From Rhodococcus triatomae (GTDB lineage Bacteria > Actinomycetota > Actinomycetes > Mycobacteriales > Mycobacteriaceae), in assembly GCF_014217785.1 (NCBI RefSeq), contig NZ_CP048814.1, positions 806,001 to 870,000 on the forward strand: a stretch of 64,000 nt of DNA, in the 5' to 3' direction. Made by a program: the position numbers and the translations under genes. Shown in pieces: positions 55,550 through 64,000 of this stretch. The notes beneath the pieces are model-generated. The model searched no databases. It was given only the letters and a program-made list of their open reading frames with translations, and had not been told where the DNA came from. Each line of letters starts with the position of its first letter. The stretch's first letter is position 1.

Positions 55550-56485
55550 ATGACCCCGACGACAGGCACGCCCCCCACGACGCCGCCCCGACCCGGCGGC
55601 TCCCGGTCCCGCCGGGACACCCGCGGCATTCTCTGGTTTCTGACTCTCGCGTTCCTCGGCGCATGGATTCCGTGGGCCCTGGTCGGCCTGAGCGGACACT
55701 CCATGGACGACCCGGTGATCCAGCTGGCGACGGCGGCGTTCGTGCCCGCACTCGCCGCGATCGTCGTCCGTCGCTGGATCACGCGTGAAGGGTTCACCGA
55801 CGCCGGGAACCGACTGCGGCTGCGGCAGTCCTGGCCCTACTACCTCCTCGCCGTGATGCTTCCGATGGTGGTTCTCGTCCTCGCCGTCGTGCTCGCCGTC
55901 GCCACCGGTGCCGCGACCGTGTCGGTCGGCGCCGGAGAGATCCTCTTCCTGCTCGCCGCGCCTCTGGTGATCGTGGTGGCGGCACCGATCTTCTGGGGCG
56001 AGGAGTTCGGGTGGACCGCCTACCTCAGAGACCGGCTGGTGCCCGGCCGCCCCGTCGCCACCACCTTCGCGACCGGGGTGGTGTGGGGGATCTGGCACTG
56101 GCCGCTGCCCTGGGTCGGCTACTTCGGCGGCGGGCTCTCCCCCACCGCGGCACTGGTGAGCATGGTGCTGTGGATCCCGCTCAGCGTCCTGCTCGAATTC
56201 CTCATCGGCTGGCTGTGGATGCGCAGCGGATCGGTGTGGCCGCCGGCGATGATGCATGCCGGCAGCAACCTGGTGGTCGCGATGGGCATCGGGTACGTGC
56301 TGACGCAATCCGGCGTGGACGACACCGAGGCCGGCGCGATGACACTGTCGACGTTGCTGATGTGTGCCGCAATGCTGCCGGTCGTGCTCGTGATCATCGG
56401 GACCCACCGGATGCGGACGCCTCGACCACCTGTGCCGCCTGTCGCCGTACGGGATTCCGGCGCACCCAGCACACTCGGGTCATGA
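55550..56485 (+). CDS. CPBP-family intramembrane metalloprotease in a two-component operon
   Basis: A 311-residue membrane protein with about eight helices. It has the CPBP motifs GEEFGWTAYL near residue 152 (with R158 in the following loop), WGIWHWP near 183 and MHAGSNL near 237. It is followed, with four-base (ATGA) overlap, by a histidine kinase and then its response regulator, so the three are one operon. This suggests that the protease and the kinase sense or process a common envelope signal, an inference. The ATG at 55550 has a weak GAAGG upstream. Confidence 0.85.
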   Translation: MTPTTGTPPTTPPRPGGSRSRRDTRGILWFLTLAFLGAWIPWALVGLSGHSMDDPVIQLATAAFVPALAAIVVRRWITREGFTDAGNRLRLRQSWPYYLLAVMLPMVVLVLAVVLAVATGAATVSVGAGEILFLLAAPLVIVVAAPIFWGEEFGWTAYLRDRLVPGRPVATTFATGVVWGIWHWPLPWVGYFGGGLSPTAALVSMVLWIPLSVLLEFLIGWLWMRSGSVWPPAMMHAGSNLVVAMGIGYVLTQSGVDDTEAGAMTLSTLLMCAAMLPVVLVIIGTHRMRTPRPPVPPVAVRDSGAPSTLGS

Positions 56486-57711
56486 ACGACGCTCCTCCCG
56501 TCACGGCTCTGTCGACGGCGCTCGGAACACCGAGGTACCTGGTGTCCACCTGGCCGTGGCGGGCGCTGCTCTTCACGATCCTCGGCGCACCCGTGGCGCT
56601 GATCGTGCTGGGCGCCGCGGTGCCGGCGGCACTGGTGAGCCTCCTGCCGTCCGGTCGGCAGGCTCTGTGGTCGCCGATGTTCCAGGTCGAGGCGGGACGA
56701 ATCGGGATCGTCGACCCGGCTCTCGGCGAACGCCTCACCGCAGAGGTACGCGAGAGTACCGCGCATCGCCGCGGCCCGGCGCCTCGCGAGGTGGTCTATC
56801 TGATCCTGATGGGCGTGCACACCGTCGTCGGAGCACTCGGCGCGTTCTTCGGGGTGATCGTGACGGCCGGGCTGCTCGTCGCGCCGCTGCTCGTCCCTCA
56901 GGATCGGATCGACGTCGGCCCGTGGTTGATCGACTCCGCCGCGGAGAGCTGGGCCGCTGCCGCCGCCGGACTGGTGGCGATCGTCGTCACCGCGTACGCC
57001 CTGGGCGCCTGGTCCGAGTTCGGCGCGATTCTCGCGCGGCAGACCCTCACCGCGGAGACTCGGCGGCTCCGCGAGGAAGTGCGCCGCCTCGATGTCGTGC
57101 GTACCGGACTGCTCGACGCCGGGGACGCCGAACTGGGAATGCTCGAGGCGGAACTACACGACCGTGTGCAGCATCGTCTCGTGGCACTGTCGATGTCCCT
57201 CGGTCTCGCCGAGTCCCGCGACACCGAAGGCCCCGTCGGCGCTCTGGCCAGGGATGCGCGACGGCAGGTCGAGGACGCCCTCGCCGAGTTGCGCGCGGTG
57301 ATCCGCGGGACCATGCCGCCGGTGCTCGCCGATCACGGACTGCGCGCGGCGCTCGTCGACCTGGTCGCCGAACTGCCGTTTCCGGTGGACGTCGACCTCC
57401 GTGGTCCACTCGGCTCGCTGCCACCGCGAGTGCAACGCATTTCCTACTCGGTGGTGTCGGAAGCCCTGACCAACGTGGCGAAGCACGCGTCCGCGAGGGA
57501 GGCCCGCATCGACGGGATCGTGGACGGCGGCCGCTGGCGGCTGACCGTCACCGACGACGGCCGGGGCGGAGCGGATGCCTCGGCGGGGCGCGGGCTCACG
57601 CGGCTGGCGCTCCGCGTCGCCGGTGCGGACGGCAGAATGTGGGTCGACAGCCCCGTCGGCGGGCCGACGACCATCGGAATGGAGTGCCGGATCGATGACA
57701 CCGGAGGCTAG
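56482..57711 (+). CDS. Sensor histidine kinase, NarL-type (HisKA_3)
   Basis: A 409-residue sensor kinase. Two hydrophobic pairs, about 25-55 and 110-180, enclose an extracellular part with a predicted loop near VDPALGERLTAEVRES. The phospho-acceptor is H226 in ELHDRVQHRL; the HATPase domain has ISYSVVSEALTNVAKHA (N box) and DDGRGG (G1 box), but the G2 box is short. Overlap with the response regulator is 17 bases and with the CPBP gene four. The signal is unknown; a cell-envelope cue is likely. Confidence 0.9.
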   Translation: MNDAPPVTALSTALGTPRYLVSTWPWRALLFTILGAPVALIVLGAAVPAALVSLLPSGRQALWSPMFQVEAGRIGIVDPALGERLTAEVRESTAHRRGPAPREVVYLILMGVHTVVGALGAFFGVIVTAGLLVAPLLVPQDRIDVGPWLIDSAAESWAAAAAGLVAIVVTAYALGAWSEFGAILARQTLTAETRRLREEVRRLDVVRTGLLDAGDAELGMLEAELHDRVQHRLVALSMSLGLAESRDTEGPVGALARDARRQVEDALAELRAVIRGTMPPVLADHGLRAALVDLVAELPFPVDVDLRGPLGSLPPRVQRISYSVVSEALTNVAKHASAREARIDGIVDGGRWRLTVTDDGRGGADASAGRGLTRLALRVAGADGRMWVDSPVGGPTTIGMECRIDDTGG

Positions 57712-58363
57712 TCCGTCGCTGCGGATCGCCGTCGCCGACGACAGCCCCCTGCTGCGGGCCGGCGTCGAAGCGGTGATCGAATCGGCGGGACACGTGGTCT
57801 GCGGAAGCGCCACCGATGCCGACATCCTCGTCGATGTCGTCTCGGCCACCGCGCCGGACCTCGTGATCACCGACGTCCGGATGCCACCGACCCATACCGA
57901 CGAAGGCCTGCGGGCCGCCGCCACGCTGCGCCGCAACCATCCCGGCCTGCCCGTCGTGGTCCTGTCCCAGTACATCTCGGTGGCCTATCTGGGTGAGCTT
58001 CTCGACCGGAGCGAGGGCGGGGCGATCGGCTATCTCCTCAAGGACCGGGTGGGCCACGTCCGGCACTTCGTCGAGTCCGTCGAGGCCGTCGCCGGCGGGG
58101 CGACGATCGTCGATCCGGACGTCGTCCGGGCCCTGGTCGGCCGCTCCCGGCGCGGTGGGCTGCGCGAGTTGACCCCGCGCGAACGCGAGGTGCTCGCCCT
58201 CATGGCGGAGGGGCAGACGAACGCCGGCATCGCGCGGACACTGGTCGTCTCCGAGGGCGCCGTGCGCAAGCACGTCGGGGCGATCTTCGCCAAGCTCCCC
58301 GTCGACGGCGGCGACCGTCGGGTACGCGCCGTGCTGTCCTATCTCCGCGAGGCCGGGAACTGA
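57695..58363 (+). CDS. Response regulator, NarL/FixJ type
   Basis: A 222-residue transcription factor. The receiver has D15-D16, phospho-acceptor D60 (LVITDVRMP) and K116 (LLKD). The C-terminal LuxR-type helix-turn-helix starts RELTPREREVLALMAEG and includes VVSEGAVRKHVGAIF. The ATG at 57695 sits inside the kinase gene. It should be activated by the kinase encoded just upstream; the target promoters cannot be deduced here, although autoregulation of the 55550 operon is a reasonable guess. Confidence 0.93.
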   Translation: MTPEASPSLRIAVADDSPLLRAGVEAVIESAGHVVCGSATDADILVDVVSATAPDLVITDVRMPPTHTDEGLRAAATLRRNHPGLPVVVLSQYISVAYLGELLDRSEGGAIGYLLKDRVGHVRHFVESVEAVAGGATIVDPDVVRALVGRSRRGGLRELTPREREVLALMAEGQTNAGIARTLVVSEGAVRKHVGAIFAKLPVDGGDRRVRAVLSYLREAGN

Positions 58364-58393
58364 CACGCCCCCGGAGCACGGGTCGCGGGAGCG

Positions 58394-58963
58394 TCAGTCG
58401 TTCAGAATCTCCGCATCCGAGACGGCTGTGGCCAGGGTGACGAAGGATTCCTCGTCGGCGCTGCCGGTCAGCAGCAACCGGACGTCGCCGAAATCGGAGA
58501 CCCAGATGGGTTCGACCCCGTCACCGCCGTAGACGACCCAGTGCCGGCCCGCGATCTCCTCGGCGCCGGACGCGGTCCGCGGCCCACCGGCGACGAAGGA
58601 CACGAGCGCGCTCTCCCCCGCCTCACTCTGGGTCAACTGGATGTAGCGTCCGGGCGGGGTGATGAACCCGACGGTGCTCGAGTCGCCCCCGTACTCGCCG
58701 GTCACGACGCTGCGACTACCCGAATTGGGCGTCCAGCCCTCGGGAGTCTCCGGGTGGCGGACCGGGAAGTCCAGATCCTGCGAGTCGTACTTCAGTGCGG
58801 CGTCCAGGTCGAAGCTGGGAACCGGGCCTGCGGTGGGGCCACCGGGACTGAACGAGCACTGGCTGGCGATTCCGGCGAGCAGGATGCAGCACAGCGCGAG
58901 CGGAATGAGCGACCACAGCATGTCGCGGTTGTTCTGCAGGATGCGGGGTTTTTCGGAGGCCAC
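58394..58963 (-). CDS. DUF4245 membrane-anchored protein, Rv1100-like
   Basis: A 189-residue protein with one N-terminal transmembrane helix ([18 protein letters not shown], about 17-34) and an extracytoplasmic domain of about 150 residues containing [42 protein letters not shown] and [13 protein letters not shown]. This matches the DUF4245 family found beside glpX in mycobacteria (Rv1100). GTG 58963 is the start. It diverges from glpX across 200 bp. Confidence 0.88.
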   Translation of the reverse strand: MASEKPRILQNNRDMLWSLIPLALCCILLAGIASQCSFSPGGPTAGPVPSFDLDAALKYDSQDLDFPVRHPETPEGWTPNSGSRSVVTGEYGGDSSTVGFITPPGRYIQLTQSEAGESALVSFVAGGPRTASGAEEIAGRHWVVYGGDGVEPIWVSDFGDVRLLLTGSADEESFVTLATAVSDAEILND

Positions 58964-59163
58964 GGGTACCAGTATCCAGTGTCGGCGAGCGGCGGTGTGC
59001 CGCGGGCGGTGACGAGGGTGACCCAGGCCGCTCGCCCCGGCTCGACCCACACGCTCTCGTCGCGGCCCATTCTGCGAGAATCGGCCCCGAAGACCACCGG
59101 CCGGGACGGCCGACCACGACACGGGCCGGATCTCCGGCCACCACACAGCAGGAGGCACAGCCC

Positions 59164-60204
59164 ATGACGGCCAGCAACAAGTCGAGTCGCCGCGAAGCCC
59201 CGGATCGCAACCTGGCACTCGAACTGGTGCGGGTCACCGAGGCAGGTGCGCTCGCCGCGGGCCGTTGGGTGGGTCGTGGGGACAAGGAAGGCGGCGACGG
59301 AGCCGCCGTCGACGCCATGCGCGAACTCGTCTCCAGCGTCTCCATGAACGGCACCGTCGTCATCGGCGAAGGCGAAAAAGACGAAGCCCCCATGCTCTAC
59401 AACGGCGAAGAAGTCGGCAACGGCGACGGCCCCGACTGCGACTTCGCCGTCGACCCCGTCGACGGCACCACCCTCATGTCCAAAGGCATGCCCAACGCCA
59501 TCTCCGTCCTCGCCGTCGCCGAACGCGGCGCCATGTTCGACCCCTCCGCCGTCTTCTACATGGAAAAGATCGCCGTCGGCCCCGAAGCCGCCGACACCAT
59601 CGACATCACCGCCCCCATCAGCGAAAACATCACCCGCGTCGCCAAAGCCCGCAAAGCCTCCGTCTCCGACGTCACCGTCTGCATCCTCGACCGCCCCCGC
59701 CACACCCAACTCATCCAACAAGTCCGCGACACCGGCGCCCGCATCCGCCTCATCTCCGACGGCGACGTCGCCGCCGCCATCGCCGCCGCCCGCCCCGAAT
59801 CCGGCACCGACATGCTCCTGGGCATCGGCGGCACCCCCGAAGGCATCATCGCCGCCGCCGCCATGCGCTGCATGGGCGGCGCCCTCCAAGGCAAACTCGC
59901 CCCCACAGACGACGACGAACGCCAAAAAGCCATCGACGCCGGCTACGACCTCGACCAAGTCCTACTCACCGACGACCTCGTCTCCGGCGAGAACGTCTTC
60001 TTCTGCGCCACCGGCGTCACCGACGGCGACCTCCTCCGCGGCGTCCGCTACTACGGCGGCGGCGCCTCCACACAATCCATCGTCATGCGCAGCAAATCCG
60101 GCACCGTCCGCATGATCGACGCCTACCACCGCATCGACAAGCTCCGGGAATACTCCGCGGTGGACTTCGACGGCGTCGACGGAGCCGTGCCGCCCACGTT
60201 CTGA
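59164..60204 (+). CDS. glpX: Class II fructose-1,6-bisphosphatase GlpX
   Basis: A 346-residue gluconeogenic phosphatase that makes fructose-6-phosphate. Metal and substrate motifs are [43 protein letters not shown] and [16 protein letters not shown], all intact. From about 59320 to 60140 the codon choice changes sharply: nearly every third base is C, with GAA, CAA and AAA replacing the GAG, CAG and AAG used before, after and in neighbouring genes. The protein is not altered by it. This looks like recombination from another actinobacterium. ATG 59164 is used. Confidence 0.96.
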   Translation: MTASNKSSRREAPDRNLALELVRVTEAGALAAGRWVGRGDKEGGDGAAVDAMRELVSSVSMNGTVVIGEGEKDEAPMLYNGEEVGNGDGPDCDFAVDPVDGTTLMSKGMPNAISVLAVAERGAMFDPSAVFYMEKIAVGPEAADTIDITAPISENITRVAKARKASVSDVTVCILDRPRHTQLIQQVRDTGARIRLISDGDVAAAIAAARPESGTDMLLGIGGTPEGIIAAAAMRCMGGALQGKLAPTDDDERQKAIDAGYDLDQVLLTDDLVSGENVFFCATGVTDGDLLRGVRYYGGGASTQSIVMRSKSGTVRMIDAYHRIDKLREYSAVDFDGVDGAVPPTF

Positions 60205-60296
60205 TCCGGATCCACAGGATCCACGCTGATCCCGAATCCACCGGTCGTGCCTCGACCCTGCTGCCGAAATCGCTCCCGAGTGGCAGGGTTCGAGGT

Positions 60297-61706
60297 ATGA
60301 CGGACAGCAACGGTGAACAGCAGTACCGGATCGAACACGACACGATGGGCGAGGTCCGCGTGCCGGTGGACGCGCTGTGGCGGGCACAGACCCAGCGCGC
60401 CGTGGAGAACTTCCCGATCAGCGGCCGCGGCCTCGAGCGGGCCCAGATCCGGGCCCTGGGGTTACTCAAGGCAGCGTGCGCACAGGTCAACAAGGATCTG
60501 GGACTCCTCGACCCGGTGAAGGCGGACGCCATCGTCGCAGCGGCAACGGAGATCGCCGACGGGCTGCACGACGACCAGTTCCCCATCGACGTCTTCCAGA
60601 CCGGTTCTGGGACGAGTTCGAACATGAACACCAACGAGGTCATCGCGTCGCTGGCCACGCGCGCAGGCGTCCCGGTGCATCCGAACGACGACGTGAACAT
60701 GTCCCAGTCGTCGAACGACACCTTCCCGACCGCCACCCACGTCGCGGCGACCGAATCCGCGGTGAAGCAGTTGATTCCGGCGATCGACCACCTGCGGCTG
60801 GCGCTCGGCGACAAGGCCGAGGAGTGGCGCACGGTGGTCAAGTCCGGCCGCACCCACCTGATGGATGCGGTACCGGTGACGCTCGGGCAGGAGTTCGGCG
60901 GCTACGCCCGGCAGATGGAGGCCGCGATGGAACGGGTCATCGCCGTGCTTCCCCGGGTCGGCGAGCTGCCGATCGGGGGGACGGCCGTGGGTACCGGTCT
61001 CAACGCCCCCGCCGGTTTCGGACCCGAGGTGGTCACTCGGCTGGTCGAGCTGACCGGGCTCGACGAGCTGACCCCGGCCCGCAACAGCTTCGAGGCACAG
61101 GCCGCACGAGACGGTCTGGTCGAGCTGTCCGGAGTCCTGCGCACCATCGCGGTGTCGCTCACCAAGATCGCGAACGACATCCGCTGGATGGGGTCCGGAC
61201 CGCTCACCGGGCTCGCCGAGCTCCAGCTCCCCGACCTCCAGCCGGGCAGCTCGATCATGCCGGGCAAGGTGAACCCGGTTCTGCCCGAGTCGGTCACGCA
61301 GGTGGCCGCACAGATCGTGGGCAACGATGCGGCAGTCGCGTGGGGCGGCGGCGGCGGGGCATTCGAACTGAACGTCTACATCCCGGTGATGGCCCGCAAC
61401 GTCCTGGAGTCGCTGACCCTCCTGTCGAACGTCTCGCGCCTGTTCGCGGACCGCTGTGTGAAGGGCCTGGTCGCCGACGTCGATCGTCTGCGCACGCTGG
61501 CCGAGTCCTCGCCGTCGATCGTCACTCCCCTCAATTCGCTCATCGGATACGAGAAGGCGGCCGAGGTGGCGAAGACGGCGCTGAAGGAGAAGAAGACCAT
61601 CCGGCAGACGGTCATCGACCTGGGGCTGATCGGCCCGGACCTCACCATCGAGGAACTCGACAGGCGGCTGGACGTCCTGGCGATGGCCGCCGTCGACCAG
61701 GCGTGA
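60297..61706 (+). CDS. fumC: Class II fumarate hydratase
   Basis: A 469-residue iron-free fumarase. The superfamily signature [11 protein letters not shown] is near residue 317, and [26 protein letters not shown] and [16 protein letters not shown] are typical. ATG 60297 follows GAGGT. It is next to glpX as in mycobacteria and overlaps the following gene by four bases. Together with fumA at 32754 it gives the cell an oxygen-stable and an iron-sulphur fumarase. Confidence 0.96.
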   Translation: MTDSNGEQQYRIEHDTMGEVRVPVDALWRAQTQRAVENFPISGRGLERAQIRALGLLKAACAQVNKDLGLLDPVKADAIVAAATEIADGLHDDQFPIDVFQTGSGTSSNMNTNEVIASLATRAGVPVHPNDDVNMSQSSNDTFPTATHVAATESAVKQLIPAIDHLRLALGDKAEEWRTVVKSGRTHLMDAVPVTLGQEFGGYARQMEAAMERVIAVLPRVGELPIGGTAVGTGLNAPAGFGPEVVTRLVELTGLDELTPARNSFEAQAARDGLVELSGVLRTIAVSLTKIANDIRWMGSGPLTGLAELQLPDLQPGSSIMPGKVNPVLPESVTQVAAQIVGNDAAVAWGGGGGAFELNVYIPVMARNVLESLTLLSNVSRLFADRCVKGLVADVDRLRTLAESSPSIVTPLNSLIGYEKAAEVAKTALKEKKTIRQTVIDLGLIGPDLTIEELDRRLDVLAMAAVDQA

Positions 61707-62971
61707 GCGGGAATCCCTCCGCACCGTCGCTGCGCCCCCGGACCCGGGGGCGCAGCGTTCGGGTGTCCCCGCTCGACGTGATGCACGCCGGTGCCAGGGT
61801 GCGGTCGGTGATCGGCCCGGTCGATCCCGTCGATCCGGCGGCCGCCGCGGGACGGGTGGCGGACCTGGCCGCCCTCGGTCCTCGCACCCGAGTCGGCTTG
61901 GCACCCGACAGGACCACCACCCGGTGGACGTTCGACCCGGGCGCTCCCGGCGTCGAGTTCGAGACGGTCCCGGAGCCCGCGACGGCAGCGGAGCTTCTCG
62001 CGAGCCTCGTCGACTCCCCGTCGGGCGCACCGATCCGCGTCGTCTCGGCCGGGCGCTTCCTGGCGACCGAGCACGACCACGGGCTCGGCGAGGTGGAGTT
62101 CGCCCTCGCGCTGCACGAGACGATCCTCGGGGTCGGGGCGCCCCGCCCCGGCACCCGCCTCCGTCCACCGGTCGCCGCCACCGCGTTCGGGGTGTTCGCC
62201 CGGCACCCGCGACGGGCGGCCGCGCTGCTGGCCGGACGAGGTGCCCCGGAATCCGCCGGAGCGGAGCCCGAGGCCAGGGGTGTTCCCGCCGGAACAGGGG
62301 CCGTCGGACCGCAGGTCGCCTGGTCACCGAAGCCGGACGTGTTCACCGTCGTCATGCCGGCCGACGTGGTGACTGCGCTGCGGGCTCGGCGTGATCGGGA
62401 CGAGCCGGGCACCTCGCTGTTCGCGCATCTCACCGCGGCGACGTACCGGATGCTCGCGGGCACCCTCGACGTCCACCCCACGGTGACGATTCCGTTCGAC
62501 TGCCGCCGCTACCTGCGCCACGAGGCGAATCTGTGGGGCAACTTCGTCGCGGGCCTGCAGTTCGAGGTCCCGCGGGACGTGTCCGCCCGCCGGTTGCACG
62601 GCCTGATCGGCGGGGCGGCGGCGAGCGGCCGGCCGGTGGCCAACGTGCTGCTCGGTTCCGGGAAAGCCCGGCTCGCCCTCGCCCGCGGCGGTGTCCCGCC
62701 CGCCCCCTGCACCGTGCCTACGCGCCCGCGAGCTCGGTTGCTGTTCTCGCACATGGGAGTGGTACCTCGCACGGACCGTGGCGACACCGGACTGGAGCCG
62801 GCCGACTACCTGGCGCACAGCGACCCGGGCGGTCCCGAGGGTGTCACCGTCAGCTCGACGTCCGTGGCGGGATGCCTGCAGACGACGGTCTCGTTCCACG
62901 GGAACGTCTTCTCGCGCGAGGTGATGGAGGCGGCCTTCGGCCGGTTCTACGCGAACCCGCTGGGAGAGTGA
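61703..62971 (+). CDS. Condensation-domain-like acyltransferase, unknown
   Basis: A 422-residue protein with the outline of the CoA-dependent acyltransferase/condensation fold: an early [15 protein letters not shown] stretch, a middle [13 protein letters not shown], and a C-terminal half with [14 protein letters not shown] and [16 protein letters not shown], which resembles the DFG/latch region. The catalytic HHxxxDG is not intact; EHDHGLGE stands at its place, leaving a histidine and a glutamate. It starts at GTG 61703 within the fumC stop. It might be a divergent acyltransferase or a catalytically altered relative. It precedes an iron-box-controlled glycosyltransferase. Confidence 0.68.
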   Translation: MSGNPSAPSLRPRTRGRSVRVSPLDVMHAGARVRSVIGPVDPVDPAAAAGRVADLAALGPRTRVGLAPDRTTTRWTFDPGAPGVEFETVPEPATAAELLASLVDSPSGAPIRVVSAGRFLATEHDHGLGEVEFALALHETILGVGAPRPGTRLRPPVAATAFGVFARHPRRAAALLAGRGAPESAGAEPEARGVPAGTGAVGPQVAWSPKPDVFTVVMPADVVTALRARRDRDEPGTSLFAHLTAATYRMLAGTLDVHPTVTIPFDCRRYLRHEANLWGNFVAGLQFEVPRDVSARRLHGLIGGAAASGRPVANVLLGSGKARLALARGGVPPAPCTVPTRPRARLLFSHMGVVPRTDRGDTGLEPADYLAHSDPGGPEGVTVSSTSVAGCLQTTVSFHGNVFSREVMEAAFGRFYANPLGE

Positions 62972-63004
62972 CCGACCTGACTGGGGAAGACAGGCCCACG
63001 TCGG

Positions 63005-63039
63005 TTAGCATAGGCGAGCCTTAGTATAGGCAAGCCTTT
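63005..63039 (+). promoter_or_regulatory. Two overlapping IdeR/DtxR-type iron boxes
   Basis: Two 19-bp sequences, 63005-63023 (TTAGCATAGGCGAGCCTTA) and 63021-63039 (TTAGTATAGGCAAGCCTTT), share the core ATAGGCnAGCCTT and match the IdeR consensus TTAGGTTAGGCTAACCTAA at about 14 and 13 of 19 positions. They overlap by three bases and lie 55-89 bp before the glycosyltransferase start, so the gene should be repressed when iron is plentiful. Confidence 0.7.
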
Positions 63040-63093
63040 CCTACCCCTGGGTTGAGGCCATGCCGCTCCCACCTCGGAACGCCGGAGTTCGTC

Positions 63094-64000
63094 TTGACCT
63101 CGAAGCGCACCATCGATCAGTTCGGCACCGGCGAGAGCGGGCACGCCCTCGCCGTGATCGTCTGTTGTTACACCGTGGACCGTCTGCCCACGCTCACCCG
63201 TGGCCTCGACGCCGTTCGCGCCCAGCAGGGAGAACACGACGAACTGATCGTCGTCGTCGACCACAACGAGCAACTGCTCGAGCAGCTTCGTTCGGCACTG
63301 CCGGACGATGTCGCCGTCGTCCCCAACTCGCACACGCGCGGCCTGTCCGGTGCACGCAACAGCGGTGCGGACCGGGCGAGCGCCGGCATCCTCGTGTTCC
63401 TCGACGACGACGCGGTGATCCGGCCCGGGTCCCTCGAGGCGGTCCGCGCCGCATTCGGCGTGCCGACCACGGTCGCTGTCGGAGGCGCCGTCCACGCGCA
63501 CTGGGAGTCGGGCCGGTCCCCGTCCTGGTTCCCGGACGAGTTCGGCTGGGTCGTCGGCTGCGACTACCGCGGCATGGCCGCGGACGGAGCGGTCATCCGC
63601 AATCCCATCGGCGCGGCCATGGCCGTCCGGCGGGACGCGCTCACCGCGATCGGCGGCTTCTCCGACCGACTCGGCCGGGTAGGCACCCTGCCTGCAGGGT
63701 GCGAGGAAACACTGATGGGCATCGCGCTGACGTCGCGGTACCCGGACTCGGCGATCGTCCGCATCACCGGATTCGCCGTGGATCACGAGGTTCCGGCCGG
63801 CCGCGGCACCCTGCGTTATTTCCTGTCCCGCTGCCGCCACGAGGGCCGGTCGAAAGCCGTTCTGGCATCGATGGTCGGTCCCGGCGCCGGGTTGTCCGCC
63901 GAACGCAGCTACGTGCTGCGCACCCTGTCCACCGGCATCCTGCGCTACCTCCGCCAATTCGCCACCACCCGGCCCGACGGCCGGATCGCTCCCGTCACCC
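63094..64000 (+). CDS. Glycosyltransferase family 2, partial (runs off window)
   Basis: At least 302 residues, open to the window edge. It begins at TTG 63094 with GGAG six bases upstream; the frame reads LTSKRTIDQFGTG, then AVIVCCYTVDRLPTLTRGLD. The GT-A fold motifs are ELIVVVDHNEQL, GLSGARNSGAD and the DxD motif in FLDDDAV; GGFSDRLGRVG and a later CEETLMG follow, giving the acceptor-side ED-like region. Two IdeR-type iron boxes precede it, which is unusual for a glycosyltransferase and suggests a role in siderophore or iron-limited envelope modification. The sugar and acceptor are unknown. Confidence 0.85.
   Translation, partial: MTSKRTIDQFGTGESGHALAVIVCCYTVDRLPTLTRGLDAVRAQQGEHDELIVVVDHNEQLLEQLRSALPDDVAVVPNSHTRGLSGARNSGADRASAGILVFLDDDAVIRPGSLEAVRAAFGVPTTVAVGGAVHAHWESGRSPSWFPDEFGWVVGCDYRGMAADGAVIRNPIGAAMAVRRDALTAIGGFSDRLGRVGTLPAGCEETLMGIALTSRYPDSAIVRITGFAVDHEVPAGRGTLRYFLSRCRHEGRSKAVLASMVGPGAGLSAERSYVLRTLSTGILRYLRQFATTRPDGRIAPVT

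Noticed and set aside
58792-59958. 388-codon minus-strand frame over glpX.
   Set aside because: Gly/Asp/Val/Ala-only composition produced by the C-ending codons of glpX; no start signal or recognisable domain.
59265-60299. Long plus-strand His/Arg/Pro frame over glpX.
   Set aside because: Shadow of the same codon block in another phase.

Overview
The window is a high-GC (roughly 69-70 % by eye) actinobacterial chromosome segment. The gene set points to a mycolic-acid-bearing member of the Mycobacteriales. It has a mycolyltransferase of the antigen-85 type, mycothiol (mshB), F420 (fbiC), phosphatidylinositol-mannoside (pimE, lpqW) and actinobacterial IHF genes, DesA and FadD36 lipid enzymes, and a KstR-type operator. 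No PE/PPE genes are seen, and the mix of families fits Rhodococcus or a close relative better than Mycobacterium; the genus is an inference. Gene order follows M. tuberculosis in blocks: fadD36, putA-rocA, dapC-fdxC, fbiC, Rv1171-like, mshB, lpqW, typA, mutT2, phhB, pimE, and later ychF, Rv1111c-like, ispH, lipid-droplet protein, xseA-xseB, Rv1100-like, glpX and fumC.

Layout. 0-10 kb: stearoyl-ACP-type desaturase, an MDR reductase, fadD36, a rhomboid protease, the rocA-putA proline-catabolic pair (start and stop codons overlap), a secreted trypsin-like protein, and dapC-fdxC. 10-20 kb: fbiC with a coupled unknown gene, two PH-domain membrane proteins with a type-5 uracil-DNA glycosylase, a HemD-like protein, catalase, and a 52-residue unannotated-size gene. 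20-27 kb: mshB, lpqW, typA, mutT2, phhB and pimE. 27-41 kb is more accessory. It holds secreted proteins, a Ser-Ile-Leu-Gly repeat protein, a putatively KstR-controlled NTF2-like protein, a Tat-exported Rv2525c homologue, an Mrr-like nuclease, a 27-residue amphipathic peptide gene bracketed by perfect hairpins, an OmpA-like lipoprotein, class I fumarase, Mug, a LysB-like esterase facing a mycolyltransferase, and a DHA2 efflux pump. 41-45 kb: mIHF, then a 1.5-kb insertion at the 3' end of ychF. The insertion is flanked by a 31-bp imperfect repeat of the ychF end and carries an intact YefM-YoeB toxin-antitoxin pair plus fragments of a HEPN-MNT pair. 45-64 kb: dispanin-like and AI-2E transporter-like proteins, sbcD-sbcC, ispH, xseA-xseB, a CPBP-histidine kinase-response regulator operon, glpX (with an internal segment of very different codon usage), class II fumarase fumC, a condensation-domain-like protein, and a glycosyltransferase behind two overlapping IdeR-like iron boxes that runs off the window.

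How genes work together. Central metabolism is represented by two unrelated fumarases, GlpX and proline oxidation to glutamate. Cell-envelope work is done by DesA, FadD36, PimE/LpqW, the mycolyltransferase and the facing LysB-like esterase. DNA maintenance is unusually dense: two uracil-type glycosylases, MutT2, SbcCD, ExoVII and an Mrr-like nuclease. Redox functions are mycothiol, catalase, F420 and a 7Fe ferredoxin. No rRNA, tRNA, CRISPR array or complete insertion sequence was recognised. All functional calls rest on reading motifs by eye; no database search was run.
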